NCBI RefSeq assembly: GCF_007858285.1
Contig: NZ_VFIL01000007.1
Span: 1 to 64,000 of the forward strand
Direction: 5' to 3'
Source of the DNA: Pseudomonas brenneri
Lineage (GTDB): Bacteria; Pseudomonadota; Gammaproteobacteria; Pseudomonadales; Pseudomonadaceae
Length of the DNA stretch: 64,000 bases
Part shown: in pieces, positions 1 through 8,011 of the stretch
How positions within the stretch are numbered: the stretch's first letter is position 1
Layout of the letters: every line of letters begins with the position of its first letter
The notes under the pieces: generated by a model
Told to the model about the DNA's origin: nothing
What the model saw: the letters and a program-made list of their open reading frames with translations, nothing else
The model's database searches: none
Program-made: the position numbers and the translations under genes

Positions 1-64
1 TCTTTTCGGTCACTTGATTGACCGCTTGGATTTTGAATTCTTCGGGATAACGTGGGTTGCTCAT
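1..64 (-). CDS. IS3-family transposase OrfA, N-terminal fragment (window edge)
   Basis: On the minus strand an ATG at 64-62 follows AGGAGGTGCC at a proper distance and opens a frame starting MSNPRYPEEFKIQAV, the familiar beginning of IS3-type OrfA proteins (small helix-turn-helix protein that binds the element ends and is fused to the DDE catalytic OrfB by programmed frameshift). Only 21 residues are inside the window, so the HTH, leucine zipper and frameshift site cannot be checked. Confidence 0.75.
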   Translation of the reverse strand, partial: MSNPRYPEEFKIQAVNQVTEK

Positions 65-101
65 GGCACCTCCTGATTGGCCTCAGTTTAAGGCAAAGAG
101 G

Positions 102-126
102 TGTCTACGAAACCCGGGGCGATTCA
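102..126. repeat. Terminal inverted repeat of the IS3-family element
   Basis: Read outward on the minus strand the end begins TGAATCGCCCCGGGTTT and finishes GTAGACA, the form found at ends of many IS3-family elements in Pseudomonas. It marks the junction with the interrupted oxidase gene. Confidence 0.65.
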
Positions 127-308
127 ACTACCCGGATGTGGACATGCTCACGGTGAATGGCGCAGCGAATGACAGCTGGCTTGAGCTTTACTATGGAAAC
201 TCAGGACTGGTAGAAGACTTGATTCTGTTAAAAAATCAGGTAGATCCTAAAAACCTCTTCAGGCACCAGATGTCGATCCCGCTCGCACGAGACAAGAACA
301 AACAATAA
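127..308 (+). pseudogene. C-terminal remnant of BBE-domain FAD-linked oxidoreductase
   Basis: The open frame keeps about 60 residues of genuine homology: a WLELYYG block followed by LKNQVDPKNLFRHQMSIP, the hallmark C-terminus of berberine-bridge-enzyme (BBE) domain flavoproteins, where it helps bind FAD and closes the substrate pocket. The FAD-binding PCMH domain and most of the substrate domain are missing because the IS end at 126 replaces them; the open frame only continues upstream by chance into the IS terminus. The intact gene would have oxidised a small hydroxylated or sugar-like substrate with oxygen; the remnant cannot be functional. Confidence 0.75.
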
Positions 309-363
309 GAAATACATACTCCCAGCGGCACGCGCTGTTTCACCCGTGCGCGCCGTTGGGACA

Positions 364-642
364 TCAATCATGTCCGTGAAAGAGCCACTGTTGCCGGTCA
401 GCCCCCTCAAAAGTAACCAACAGCGCTTCATGAATCTGAATGCAAGGTACGATGCCCTCAGTGCGTCGCCTCTCTAGCAACGCTCTGGCCTTGTATATGT
501 CGAAAATCTGTCCCGAATCCATCAACGCGAGGATCAGTTCGTCTGAGATTCGATAATGCCCACAACCTGGACAATCTCGCTCTTCCCATGGGCCGTCGCA
601 CATAACGCGTTCTGCAGCACCAACACAAATCAGGCATTTCAT
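364..642 (-). CDS. Hypothetical small CxxC protein (putative zinc ribbon)
   Basis: A 92-residue protein of unrecognised family. It begins MKCLICVGAAE, then has CPGCGHYRIS at about residues 25-34, so two Cys pairs (CxxC near residue 3 and CPGC near 25) could form a zinc knuckle; the rest is predicted helical and contains a basic ALLERRRTEG stretch. No clear Shine-Dalgarno precedes the ATG, which lowers certainty about the start. It lies 229 bp downstream of, and in the same orientation as, the radical SAM gene, but the gap argues against tight coupling. Function unknown. Confidence 0.5.
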   Translation of the reverse strand: MKCLICVGAAERVMCDGPWEERDCPGCGHYRISDELILALMDSGQIFDIYKARALLERRRTEGIVPCIQIHEALLVTFEGADRQQWLFHGHD

Positions 643-871
643 ATGCGATCACTATTTTATTTTTGTATGCGGATCGATCCAAGCGGTTCACGACTGCCTG
701 GACCTTCACGTATGACTTGCTCTCGTCTACCTTGCGTTCTTGCCCATGTATCGAAGGCTTACTTCCACCTGCATTGTCTTGGGTGGCGTGACAGCCCCCC
801 CAAGAACAAACATACACAGCCCTCCCAATCACGACTGCCGACTGCATCTGACCGTCGACGGCCATGGCACT

Positions 872-2677
872 TCATTGCACATCCACGGGCCAGGTACCAC
901 GACGTACCATCTCCCGGACACGGTCGGCGCCATTGGCCCGAACCAGCAACTCCATGCGGGCCTTTTCGATGTCCTCGGCGCTCCATTGATCGGTCGCCAT
1001 GGTGGCCTTTTCATGAGACCAGCCGTTATCGTAATGGCGTACCACAAACTGCTGCTGGTATTCCCACATCGGTGTCCCAGGAATCGGGGTGACAATAAAC
1101 GGATTGGCATAGGCCATACCGGCCCCCATCAGATTGACCGCGTAGTCTATGGTCCGCTCGATCAGTTCCAGGCTCTCTACAAAAGCCTTTTGCCCCGGCC
1201 CGCCGGGTGGGTTGACGAAGCCCAGCATGAAACCTCCGGTAACCTGGATCCCGTGCTCGGTAAAAATCTCTATGAGTTCGAACGTCGAGTGTTGAATCGC
1301 GTTCAGTCGAGACTTGTTGGAGTTAACCAAGCTGTCTTCGTTGGCGCTCTCCACCGCGAGATAGATGTTGTAGCAGCCATTTTCGGCAATCGAGCGAATG
1401 AACTCCCTTGCCGTAAGCCCTCCTTTGACAGCGTCGATCACATTGCGAAATTGTGGATTTTTGCGCTCTTTCTCATCCATCTGCGCGATAAAGGGTTCGC
1501 CCAGGTGCAGCAGTATCAGGTTGAAAAGACTCAACCCACCTTCCTCGACCCAGGGCAAATCATGTTTTTTCAGCAGCCGGCCGACCTCCATGGCATACAG
1601 CGGGTCGTGCATCAGGTGATCGTCCTCGATCAGGACTTCGGTCACGCCCTGTTTGACCAGGTCAGCCAGGTGCAGATCAAACCAGTCCAGGCCGAGTGCA
1701 CGCCACGGGCCGTTGATTTTCGGGATGTAGCAAAAATTACAGTTCACGTTGCAGCCAATCGTGGAGAAGATCTGCGCCCAGGCGCCGTGCTTGCGTACCC
1801 GGGCACCTGATGAGTGATAAGGCTGCAAGTAATGGCTCATGTCCAGAAAGCTGAAGTCCGGTAATGGCATGAGGCCAAGTCGCTCATCGAGATCCTGGCG
1901 CTTGGGGACGATGCTCAGGTAGCTGGATTTATGGGTGGGGCGAACCAGTTGCACATGACTATCGCGGTAGGCCACCCCAGGCACGGCATTAATGTTCGTA
2001 CCCTCGTGGGTCAAGGCATCAAGCAATAACGTAAAGGCACGGTCGGCTTCATTGATGAGCGTAAAGTCGAAGGCCGAATCCAGCAGTGCGTTTTTCCAGT
2101 CACCACTGGAGTGGGCGCCACCGGTTACCAGCACCAGATTGGGATCGATGGTTTTCACCAGTTCTGCCAGCGCCCGTGCATTGCCCCATTGCACCGTGTA
2201 ATTGCATTGAATGCCGACAATATCGGGCTGTGCGGTTTCGATGATCTCGCGCATCTGCGCATCGGTCAGGCCGTAGCGGATCAGATGCCCCTGATCGACC
2301 TTGACCAGACTGGACTCCTGGGACCAGCCGGCAAAAGGTGCATCGACAATTTGCACCTCATAACCGGCGCGACGGGCCACCGTGGCGATGCGCAACAGGC
2401 CAATAGGGGTACCGGCGCGTTTCATCACTTCAAACGTATCAATGCCAATGCGGGCGAACGCGCTGTCGTGAGGTGTGGGTTCAATCAGACGTGTGTAGGG
2501 TGGCACGAACAGCAATACGCGAGGCGGCTCACCATTGGCGCGACGGCGGATGCCAGTACGGCTACTGAGTAGCGATGGCTGTCCTAGATGGTTGAGCAAG
2601 GGCCGCGTGGGGGCGACCGAAAAACTGGGCCCGTTGCTTTCGATCCTCATGGTTCCCTGCGAAGCGATCAAATCCAT
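872..2677 (-). CDS. B12-binding radical SAM enzyme of unknown product
   Basis: A 601-residue protein. Residues about 55-215 resemble a cobalamin-binding Rossmann domain (PRVLLFVPP, GTPIGLLRIATVARRAGYEV, DIVGIQCN, VTGGAHSS). Near residue 310 lies CNVNCNFC, a CxxxCxxC radical SAM motif binding a 4Fe-4S cluster and S-adenosylmethionine, followed by glycine-rich SAM-binding segments and a GGFMLGF strand. The DxHxxG motif of base-on B12 binding is not seen. This architecture includes BchE-like cyclases, HpnP/HpnJ-type enzymes and class B methyltransferases of natural products; the substrate cannot be read from sequence. AAGGAGACAGG precedes the ATG. Its start lies 26 bp after the stop of an exporter gene, so both are probably cotranscribed, suggesting the product or a related metabolite is exported. 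Confidence 0.8.
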   Translation of the reverse strand: MDLIASQGTMRIESNGPSFSVAPTRPLLNHLGQPSLLSSRTGIRRRANGEPPRVLLFVPPYTRLIEPTPHDSAFARIGIDTFEVMKRAGTPIGLLRIATVARRAGYEVQIVDAPFAGWSQESSLVKVDQGHLIRYGLTDAQMREIIETAQPDIVGIQCNYTVQWGNARALAELVKTIDPNLVLVTGGAHSSGDWKNALLDSAFDFTLINEADRAFTLLLDALTHEGTNINAVPGVAYRDSHVQLVRPTHKSSYLSIVPKRQDLDERLGLMPLPDFSFLDMSHYLQPYHSSGARVRKHGAWAQIFSTIGCNVNCNFCYIPKINGPWRALGLDWFDLHLADLVKQGVTEVLIEDDHLMHDPLYAMEVGRLLKKHDLPWVEEGGLSLFNLILLHLGEPFIAQMDEKERKNPQFRNVIDAVKGGLTAREFIRSIAENGCYNIYLAVESANEDSLVNSNKSRLNAIQHSTFELIEIFTEHGIQVTGGFMLGFVNPPGGPGQKAFVESLELIERTIDYAVNLMGAGMAYANPFIVTPIPGTPMWEYQQQFVVRHYDNGWSHEKATMATDQWSAEDIEKARMELLVRANGADRVREMVRRGTWPVDVQ

Positions 2678-2703
2678 TTGCCTGTCTCCTTAGTTGGTCG
2701 ATA

Positions 2704-3609
2704 TCACCGTGAGGTCTTGCGTGACCGGGAAGTGGCAATGACAGCCCCCGTGATGATCAGTACTGCGGGAATTATCAGGATCGGCTTGGCATCGCTTTGC
2801 CCCACGGCAATAAGCAGCAGGGTGGAGAACAGCGGCGCCAGGTAAGACAAGGCGCCAAGCATCGCTAGGTTTCCGTGTTTGGTCGCGTGATCCCAGGCGA
2901 AGAAGGCCAGACCCACTGGGCCCAGCCCCAGGGCGATGATTGCTGCCCATTGGCCGGCGTCCGGCCGCACCGTGGTTTCAAAAGCCAGGTGGCAGAGCAG
3001 CCCAGCCACTGCGATCAGGCCGCAAATGCCACCGATGATACTGCTTGGGACATTACTGAAACGCCGGTTGACCACCGAATAGATCGACCAGACCCACGCG
3101 CAGGCAAAGGCTGCGGCGTAACCGATAAGCGGCATGCCGACGCTTTCACCCTGTGCACGCTGTTGCATGATGAAGGCTGTCCCCGCCAGGCCGAGCAAGG
3201 CTCCCAACAGTTGGCGCTTGCGCAGCGACTCGCCAGTAGAGAACCCTGAGAGCAGGACGATCAATAGCGGCCACAGGTAGGCAATCAGGCTGGCCTCAGC
3301 CGCCGGTGCGGTCTTCAGGGCAAAGAAATACAACGAGTGGTAGATAAAGATGCCGGCGAACCCCGTTGCCCATACATACCAGGGCTGTCGCCAACTGCTG
3401 AACCCCCCAGCGCCACGCAAGCCGAGCGTGCAGAGACTGGCCACGAACGCGACGGCGAAACTCGATGCCAGCAACTGAAAGGCCGGGATTCCGGCGGTCA
3501 AGGTGGTCAGTAGCGCCAGGCACGCCCACAGGAACACCGCAATCACGCCAATCAGAGTGGCACCTACGGCGCCTTTGGTGATGGTGATGGATGCGTTAGT
3601 CGTGTTCAT
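2704..3609 (-). CDS. EamA/DMT-family exporter, YddG-like
   Basis: A 301-residue protein with about ten hydrophobic helices and two EamA-type halves. The N-half contains YLWPLLIVLLSG and the C-half AWDHATKHGNLAMLGALSYL, both close in pattern to the aromatic amino acid exporter YddG of enterobacteria; YddG family members move small amphipathic metabolites out of the cytoplasm. It is the gene immediately before the B12 radical SAM enzyme in the same transcription direction and lies downstream of an AraC regulator. Substrate is inferred only: either an aromatic amino acid or the product of the neighbouring enzyme. Confidence 0.8.
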   Translation of the reverse strand: MNTTNASITITKGAVGATLIGVIAVFLWACLALLTTLTAGIPAFQLLASSFAVAFVASLCTLGLRGAGGFSSWRQPWYVWATGFAGIFIYHSLYFFALKTAPAAEASLIAYLWPLLIVLLSGFSTGESLRKRQLLGALLGLAGTAFIMQQRAQGESVGMPLIGYAAAFACAWVWSIYSVVNRRFSNVPSSIIGGICGLIAVAGLLCHLAFETTVRPDAGQWAAIIALGLGPVGLAFFAWDHATKHGNLAMLGALSYLAPLFSTLLLIAVGQSDAKPILIIPAVLIITGAVIATSRSRKTSR

Positions 3610-3709
3610 ACAAGCCCGTCTGCGGATAATCCTGATACGGGGACAATAGATAGGTTGTACGAGGACGTATTGATCGAGCCCGCTAAAAAATTGTTCAAGT
3701 CTGCTGCTT

Positions 3710-4486
3710 TTAGTGGTCGCGCGCTTGCTTGCGCACCGAGGCAGGGGTCAGGTTGCGGGCTCTCTTCAGGGCATGGCTCAGTGCACTCTGGTCGGCGTAA
3801 CCGGCGCGATGCGCAATATCAGTGATCGACAGAGCGGTCTGGTGCAACAGGTCGATGGCCAGATTGAGGCGCAAGGTCGCTATATGGGTAAACGGGGTGA
3901 TTTTCAGGTGCCGCCCGAACAGGGCATACAAGCGCCGCTCGCTGGTGCCAGCGTTACGGGCAATGTCATGCACTGTCATGGGCGTACTCAGGTGCTGTTC
4001 GATGTAGGCCAATGCCCTGGCGAGGATAAACTGCCCGGGATCGTTCGGTGCAACCTCTGGCTGCAATAAAGAACCCAGCAGCAACCGGCTCCATGACTCA
4101 GCCATCGTGGGCGAACTGATCAACCGTGGTCCATTACTGCTTGCGTAATCGAGCAAATGACGGATATCGGGCCTGACCGCAAAAAAGCGTTTGTCATCGA
4201 GAGAGTCAAGTAACTGTACGGTGCTTTTGTGTCCATCGGCACGCTGAGTCAATACGTCCAGCACCAGGAAACTGTTATGGGTATTGGCCAGGAATGTATG
4301 CCGGACCCCGGAGGCGATCACCACGCCCTGGCTCGCATCGACCTTGCCGCCACGTCCATCGACCTCAATCTCCATACAACCGGACTGGGGCAGGACTATT
4401 TGATGAAAGTCGTGTTCGTGAAGCTCGACCTGACCAGAATAGGAGCGCAGAGCCAGAGAGAATGGTTGGGGGGGCGTAGCGTTCAT
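3710..4486 (-). CDS. AraC-family transcriptional regulator
   Basis: 258 residues. The N-terminal cupin-like half has HEHDFHQIVLPQSG, a ligand-sensing beta barrel pattern with paired His residues, and residues about 155-255 form the double helix-turn-helix typical of AraC proteins (TVHDIARNAGTSERRLYALF, then ITDIAHRAGYADQSALSHA). It lies 100 bp upstream of the exporter/radical SAM pair in the same orientation; it may read into them or regulate them from the 3610-3709 gap. The effector is unknown. Confidence 0.85.
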   Translation of the reverse strand: MNATPPQPFSLALRSYSGQVELHEHDFHQIVLPQSGCMEIEVDGRGGKVDASQGVVIASGVRHTFLANTHNSFLVLDVLTQRADGHKSTVQLLDSLDDKRFFAVRPDIRHLLDYASSNGPRLISSPTMAESWSRLLLGSLLQPEVAPNDPGQFILARALAYIEQHLSTPMTVHDIARNAGTSERRLYALFGRHLKITPFTHIATLRLNLAIDLLHQTALSITDIAHRAGYADQSALSHALKRARNLTPASVRKQARDH

Positions 4487-4771
4487 CCATCACTCTCCAT
4501 AATCCGAGGCGCTTATCTTACGTCAACGGTAATTCCAGGAACCAGTCTGCTAACGGTAGCAATTACGTTCGGGTAACTGCGGTTAACTTGATCACGTGTG
4601 AACACAAGAATTACATCTCTTCCTGAGACACGATCTTCGACAGGCATAAGCACGTGCTTGACGTAGTCGTACAGATCAGAAAACCCAATCTGACGTTTTT
4701 ACACACTCTGGGCCGAAAGCAGCCTTCCAGAAGGACGAGCCACGGGCATCTCAGCACCGCCCTACTCTTCT

Positions 4772-5215
4772 TTAGCGCAAATAACGCTTATCAAACCAGA
4801 ACGGCTCAATCGTCTCGAGTAAATGCGTCTGAACCTGCGGATGCGCCGCGTTAACTAAATAATTAGTCGCATGCGGAATCAACGCAGACGGCACTGGCAA
4901 CAGCAATTCCCCTCCGCCATCCAGCCAACGATTACCCACCACCTGCGAAGTCGGCTCATTAGCCTGCCATCCAACTGGTAACGCTGGTGAAGCCCCCATC
5001 GACGCTCCCGGAGCAACGTCGATGCGGGTCAACTGCAACGTCGAAGGAATGTTTGCCAGGCTCAGGCGCATGTGCGCCAGCACTTCCACCATCGCCAATG
5101 CAGGATGTTCAGCCGCGTAGATCACGGAGCGTGGCAAGGTGTGCCAGCGACCATCAGTGTGATGACCACCCAGCCCGCTCAAACCAGGAAAGGCTGAAAT
5201 ACGCCACAACTGCAT
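4772..5215 (-). CDS. RES-domain toxin (NAD+-degrading type) of RES-Xre TA pair
   Basis: The open frame extends to 5344, but the real start is the ATG at 5215, where MQLWRISAF begins the RES fold; this gives 147 residues. Family motifs are visible: an Arg in LWRIS, a DGRWH block, YAAEHPALAMVEVLAH, and a conserved Ser/His-rich tail. Characterised RES toxins (for example MbcT and RES of Photorhabdus and Pseudomonas putida) deplete NAD+. The start codon overlaps the stop of the upstream antitoxin (TGATG), giving translational coupling so antitoxin is made first. Catalytic competence is inferred. Confidence 0.85.
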   Translation of the reverse strand: MQLWRISAFPGLSGLGGHHTDGRWHTLPRSVIYAAEHPALAMVEVLAHMRLSLANIPSTLQLTRIDVAPGASMGASPALPVGWQANEPTSQVVGNRWLDGGGELLLPVPSALIPHATNYLVNAAHPQVQTHLLETIEPFWFDKRYLR

Positions 5216-5661
5216 CAGAAGATGCCGTGGGCGGTACGACGTATGTGAGACTCGATCAAGCGTGCGCCTGAGTCCATTACCGACAACTGCATGGGCGAAA
5301 TTGCGGGTTGGCCGGGCAGGTAATCGGCCGGAGTATTCAGCCACAGCAATGCTGCGCCTTCGTCGCCACCAAACAGTTCGACCGCCTCGGCGTACACCCG
5401 CGTCAAGCGAACCACTCGCTCGGACTCGGCTTCGCTGAAGCGGGCATTGTTGCTCAGCCGGCGTCGGATGGTGCTTTCTGGCGCGACCAGTGAGGACGAT
5501 AACTTTAACTTGCTGGCGACGCGTTTGTAGCTGTGGGTGGAAATACCATTGACCACAATACGCACGGCATCTGACTCTGAAGCGAGCTTGATATCCAGCA
5601 GACGCGCCATTCGCCCGAAGACTGTGTCCACTGGGGTTTTAGGTTGAAGTGCAGCACTCAT
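5215..5661 (-). CDS. Xre/MbcA/ParS-type antitoxin of RES-Xre pair
   Basis: 148 residues: an N-terminal Xre-like helix-turn-helix region (roughly 35-80, SYKRVASKLKLSS, then STIRRRLSNNARFSEAES) followed by a DUF2384 toxin-binding region (ALLWLNTPADYLPGQPAISPMQL). Members neutralise RES toxins by covering the active site and repress their own operon. Here the toxin gene follows with a one-base overlap. The region of 120 bp before the start should contain the promoter and operator. Confidence 0.85.
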   Translation of the reverse strand: MSAALQPKTPVDTVFGRMARLLDIKLASESDAVRIVVNGISTHSYKRVASKLKLSSSLVAPESTIRRRLSNNARFSEAESERVVRLTRVYAEAVELFGGDEGAALLWLNTPADYLPGQPAISPMQLSVMDSGARLIESHIRRTAHGIF

Positions 5662-5780
5662 AGAATTCCCTCCATTTGATCGAATTTATACGCCAAATGA
5701 CGGATAACGTACAAGTGGCGGAACCCGGGTAGCGCTTCCAGCAAGACGAGCGGTCTGAGGCTACCCGATCAAGTGCTTGG

Positions 5781-6544
5781 TTACGACGTGGAGAGGGCCC
5801 AGAAGGCTTCCCAAGGGCCTTTGGCTGTGGCCAAGATCGTCTGCGTTTGTACCAGGCGCACAGAATCCAGCTGCCAATCCGGCACCCTCAACCCACGATT
5901 CCCCAACCCTATCGCCAACAACTGCCCCGCCTTGATTTCCCGACTCACCTGTTCCCGCGACTTACCCGCCAACCGCGCAAACTCTGGCACCGTCAAATTA
6001 GTCGGAGCCTCATACGCCGCCAGCATTGCCTGACGCTCACGCTGAATATCCGAAATCGCCGGTTCCGCCTCCTTTACCGCCCCCTCCTCCGACGTGCTCA
6101 GGCAGGCAGCAACAGCCTCAGCATTAGAGGGTGCCAACACCCTTTTCGACGCAGCCGCCACGTCATAGACCAACGAAGTGCTAGCCGCACCTACCGCCTC
6201 CGGCAGCGAAGCTGTCCCCTCCAACCGAATCGTCAACGGCGAACTCGCGGCCTCATGTTTACCCTGCGCCCACAGGTCCAGCCGATTCGCCCAATCTTGC
6301 ATCATGGTGCGGCGCTGTTCGATGTATCTGGCGTGGTTGTAGGTGCACTGACTGGATCCGGATCTGCATGGGAGAGCTGCGCATCAATCCAGTTTTTGGG
6401 ATAACCAATCTCGTGCAGCGCGGTGGAGATCGTCGCGCGCATGCCATGCTCGGTGAGCAGGTCGGCATAGCCCATCCGATGCAATGCATTGTTCAGCGTG
6501 TTCTCGCTGATTCGCAGCTTTAAGTTGCTGCGATGTGAGAGCAA
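5781..6544 (-). pseudogene. C-terminal part of P4-type tyrosine integrase, frameshifted
   Basis: The segment 6544-6335 encodes SENTLNNALHRMGY, HGMRATISTAL and SHADP, the catalytic C-terminal half of tyrosine recombinases (the HxxR Arg and His). After DPVSA the frame breaks: shifting by one base at about 6330 gives YNHARYIEQRRTMMQDW, continuing into the frame 6305-5781, so a single-base deletion splits the gene. The tyrosine nucleophile would be the Y of NHARYIEQ. The frame 6305-5781 carries a long extension ending with a helix-turn-helix-like TVPEFARLAGKSREQVSREI and is truncated at WEAFWALSTS. A stop lies just upstream of 6544, and the N-terminal part is missing. Confidence 0.7.
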
Positions 6545-6616
6545 AAACTTTTGTGCGGGTACGACCTGGTCAGTTCGTCAGATACAAATCACAAACTATG
6601 TGTTCGCGGGTAAAAT

Positions 6617-6629
6617 GGCATAATATGCC
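6617..6629. promoter_or_regulatory. Palindrome GGCATA-A-TATGCC, candidate ParD operator
   Basis: A perfect 6+1+6 inverted repeat 41 bp before the parD start. The overlapping CATAAT and the adjacent TAAAAT resemble -10 hexamers, so a protein bound here would block the promoter, as expected for ParD autorepression. Function is inferred. Confidence 0.45.
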
Positions 6630-6670
6630 AATGATCGAAAGAACCTGTTTGCCCAGAGCTGGAGCTAAAG

Positions 6671-6961
6671 ATGGCGACACGAAACGTTGTGCTCACCCCT
6701 CACCAGGAGCAGGTCATCCATGACCTGGTGCAGTCCGGCCGCTATCAAAATGCCAGCGAAGTGATGCGAGAAGGTTTGCGGCTATTGGAGCAACGCGTCG
6801 CCGAAGACACCGCCAAAATTGAGGCCCTACGCCAGGCGACCTCGATCGGCCTCATGGACCTTGAGCACGGGCGCTTTGCTCAGTTGAACAAAGGGGATCT
6901 GGAGCACTACCTCGAGGGCTTGAGCCTTGAGGCAACCATCCCCGCGAGCGAGAAACACTGA
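6671..6961 (+). CDS. parD: ParD-family antitoxin
   Basis: 96 residues. The N-terminus (TRNVVLTPHQEQVIHDLVQSG, then YQNASEVMREGLRLLEQR) is the ribbon-helix-helix DNA-binding fold of ParD/CC2985 antitoxins; the acidic C-terminal tail would wrap the toxin. GGAG at 6661-6664 precedes the ATG. The gene is followed after two bases by parE, forming a type II toxin-antitoxin operon. It sits between two fragments of integrase, so it probably came with, or was inserted into, the mobile element at the tRNA-Gly. Confidence 0.9.
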   Translation: MATRNVVLTPHQEQVIHDLVQSGRYQNASEVMREGLRLLEQRVAEDTAKIEALRQATSIGLMDLEHGRFAQLNKGDLEHYLEGLSLEATIPASEKH

Positions 6962-6963
6962 GC

Positions 6964-7320
6964 ATGCCGCAGTATCGGATTTCCAACGCGGCGCGCGCCG
7001 ACATTGTCGACATCCTCAGGCTCTCCCAGACGCAGTTCGGCGATCCAGCACGCCAGCGCTACCAGGCACTGATCCTCGCGGCGCTGCAAGCGATTGCCGA
7101 CACGCCTTATCGCATTAGCAGCCACGACCGCGATGAGCTTGCACCGGGCCTTCGCAGCTATCACCTCATCTATTCACGCCAGCAGACCAAACAAACCCAT
7201 GGAACGGTCAAAAGCCCACGGCATATCATGTTCTATCGTGTGGCAAACGACGACGTGATCGAGGTCGTCCGACTTCTTCATGACGCCATGGAAGTGCAAC
7301 TGCACCTACCCAACGACTGA
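6964..7320 (+). CDS. parE: ParE/RelE-family toxin
   Basis: 118 residues: YRISNAARADIVDILRLSQTQFG at the N-terminus and the C-terminal strands ELAPGLRSYHLIYSR, HIMFYRVANDDVIEVVRLLHDAMEV match ParE toxins, which poison DNA gyrase. Family copies end in the same VLHD-type helix seen here (VVRLLHDAMEV), so the protein looks intact. Starts two bases after the parD stop and is presumably coupled to it. Gyrase as the target is family knowledge, not shown by sequence. Confidence 0.88.
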   Translation: MPQYRISNAARADIVDILRLSQTQFGDPARQRYQALILAALQAIADTPYRISSHDRDELAPGLRSYHLIYSRQQTKQTHGTVKSPRHIMFYRVANDDVIEVVRLLHDAMEVQLHLPND

Positions 7321-7527
7321 TCACCGACCTGGCCTAAAGACTTAACCGGCCATGAACAGCGAAGGTAAGGCGCCCCCTCGACATCTCAAACTGAGTGCCC
7401 TGGCTGTCAGCCAACTCGGCGACCAATTGAAGCGGGAGGTTCTGGGTCCGACCGGACTTTCGAGACCCATGACCAGAAACACGACGTTCAACTTTGCGTA
7501 CCACTTTCAATGCTGAACAACCGTTTC

Positions 7528-7827
7528 TTAGGCGTTTTCCGTAGCTAGGCGCCTGGCATTACGTTCCAGCTGCCGATGGACACGCGGATCAATGCCCCTA
7601 GCCATCAGTACCCGCGCAACATCACGCAAAGCACGAGCATCTCGTAAGCTAAGTTCAGGATAGGCACCGAGAGAAATAAGGGGTTGCTTACCCGCCCTGG
7701 AAAAACGGAAGTGCCAGCACTTGATGCCTTTCGTATTCACGAAAAGGGCGAGGCCGTTGTAGTCAGGGAGGGCGTAGTCCTTGGCAAGTGGCTTGGCGTG
7801 CCGGACTGCCATATTGGTGAGAGCCAT
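7528..7827 (-). pseudogene. N-terminal part of P4-type tyrosine integrase (DUF4102)
   Basis: 99 codons beginning MALTNMAVRHAKPLAKDYALPD, with GLALFVNTKGIKCWHFRF and ISLGAYPELSLRDARALRD: the arm-binding DUF4102 domain of P4-like integrases. The frame stops after GIDPRVHRQLERNARRLATENA, where normal proteins go on into the core-binding and catalytic domains. It begins 226 bp from the 3' end of tRNA-Gly and runs away from it, the standard position of an integrase of a tRNA-targeted island. The catalytic half found at 5781-6544 may be the rest of the same gene, separated by the ParDE segment. Confidence 0.8.
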
Positions 7828-7984
7828 CGTACATTCTCCGTCTCGTTTGAATAGAGGAGATTTGTACGGTTTTCAGAGAGGCGAGTCCCACGAAAAAATG
7901 ATCCACCAAACACCGGATTAATGTACTAAAAAATGTACTAAAAAAACGTAGCTGGTAGTGCTTTCGAGTGGAACTTACTGGAAC

Positions 7985-8011
7985 GAAAAAAGAGGCCGAA
8001 GCCTCTTTTTT
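7985..8011. terminator. Intrinsic terminator after tRNA-Gly
   Basis: AAAAAAGAGGC-CGAA-GCCTCTTTTTT forms a symmetrical hairpin with A and U tracts on both sides, so it can act in either direction. On the minus strand it lies about 42 bp after the tRNA 3' end. Confidence 0.8.

Larger units (their letters stand above)
1..126 (-). mobile_element. IS3-family insertion sequence, one end only
   Basis: The window opens inside an insertion sequence whose terminus lies at base 126. What is visible is a terminal inverted repeat, a short noncoding leader, an AGGAGGTG ribosome site and the first 21 codons of a transposase OrfA on the minus strand. The 3 to 5 bp target duplication cannot be recognised because the other end lies outside the window. 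The element has interrupted an oxidoreductase gene whose 3' end follows directly. Confidence 0.75.

Noticed and set aside
778..804. Imperfect stem CTTGGGTGG/CCCCCCAAG after the radical SAM gene as a terminator
   Set aside because: One mismatch and no U tract on either strand.
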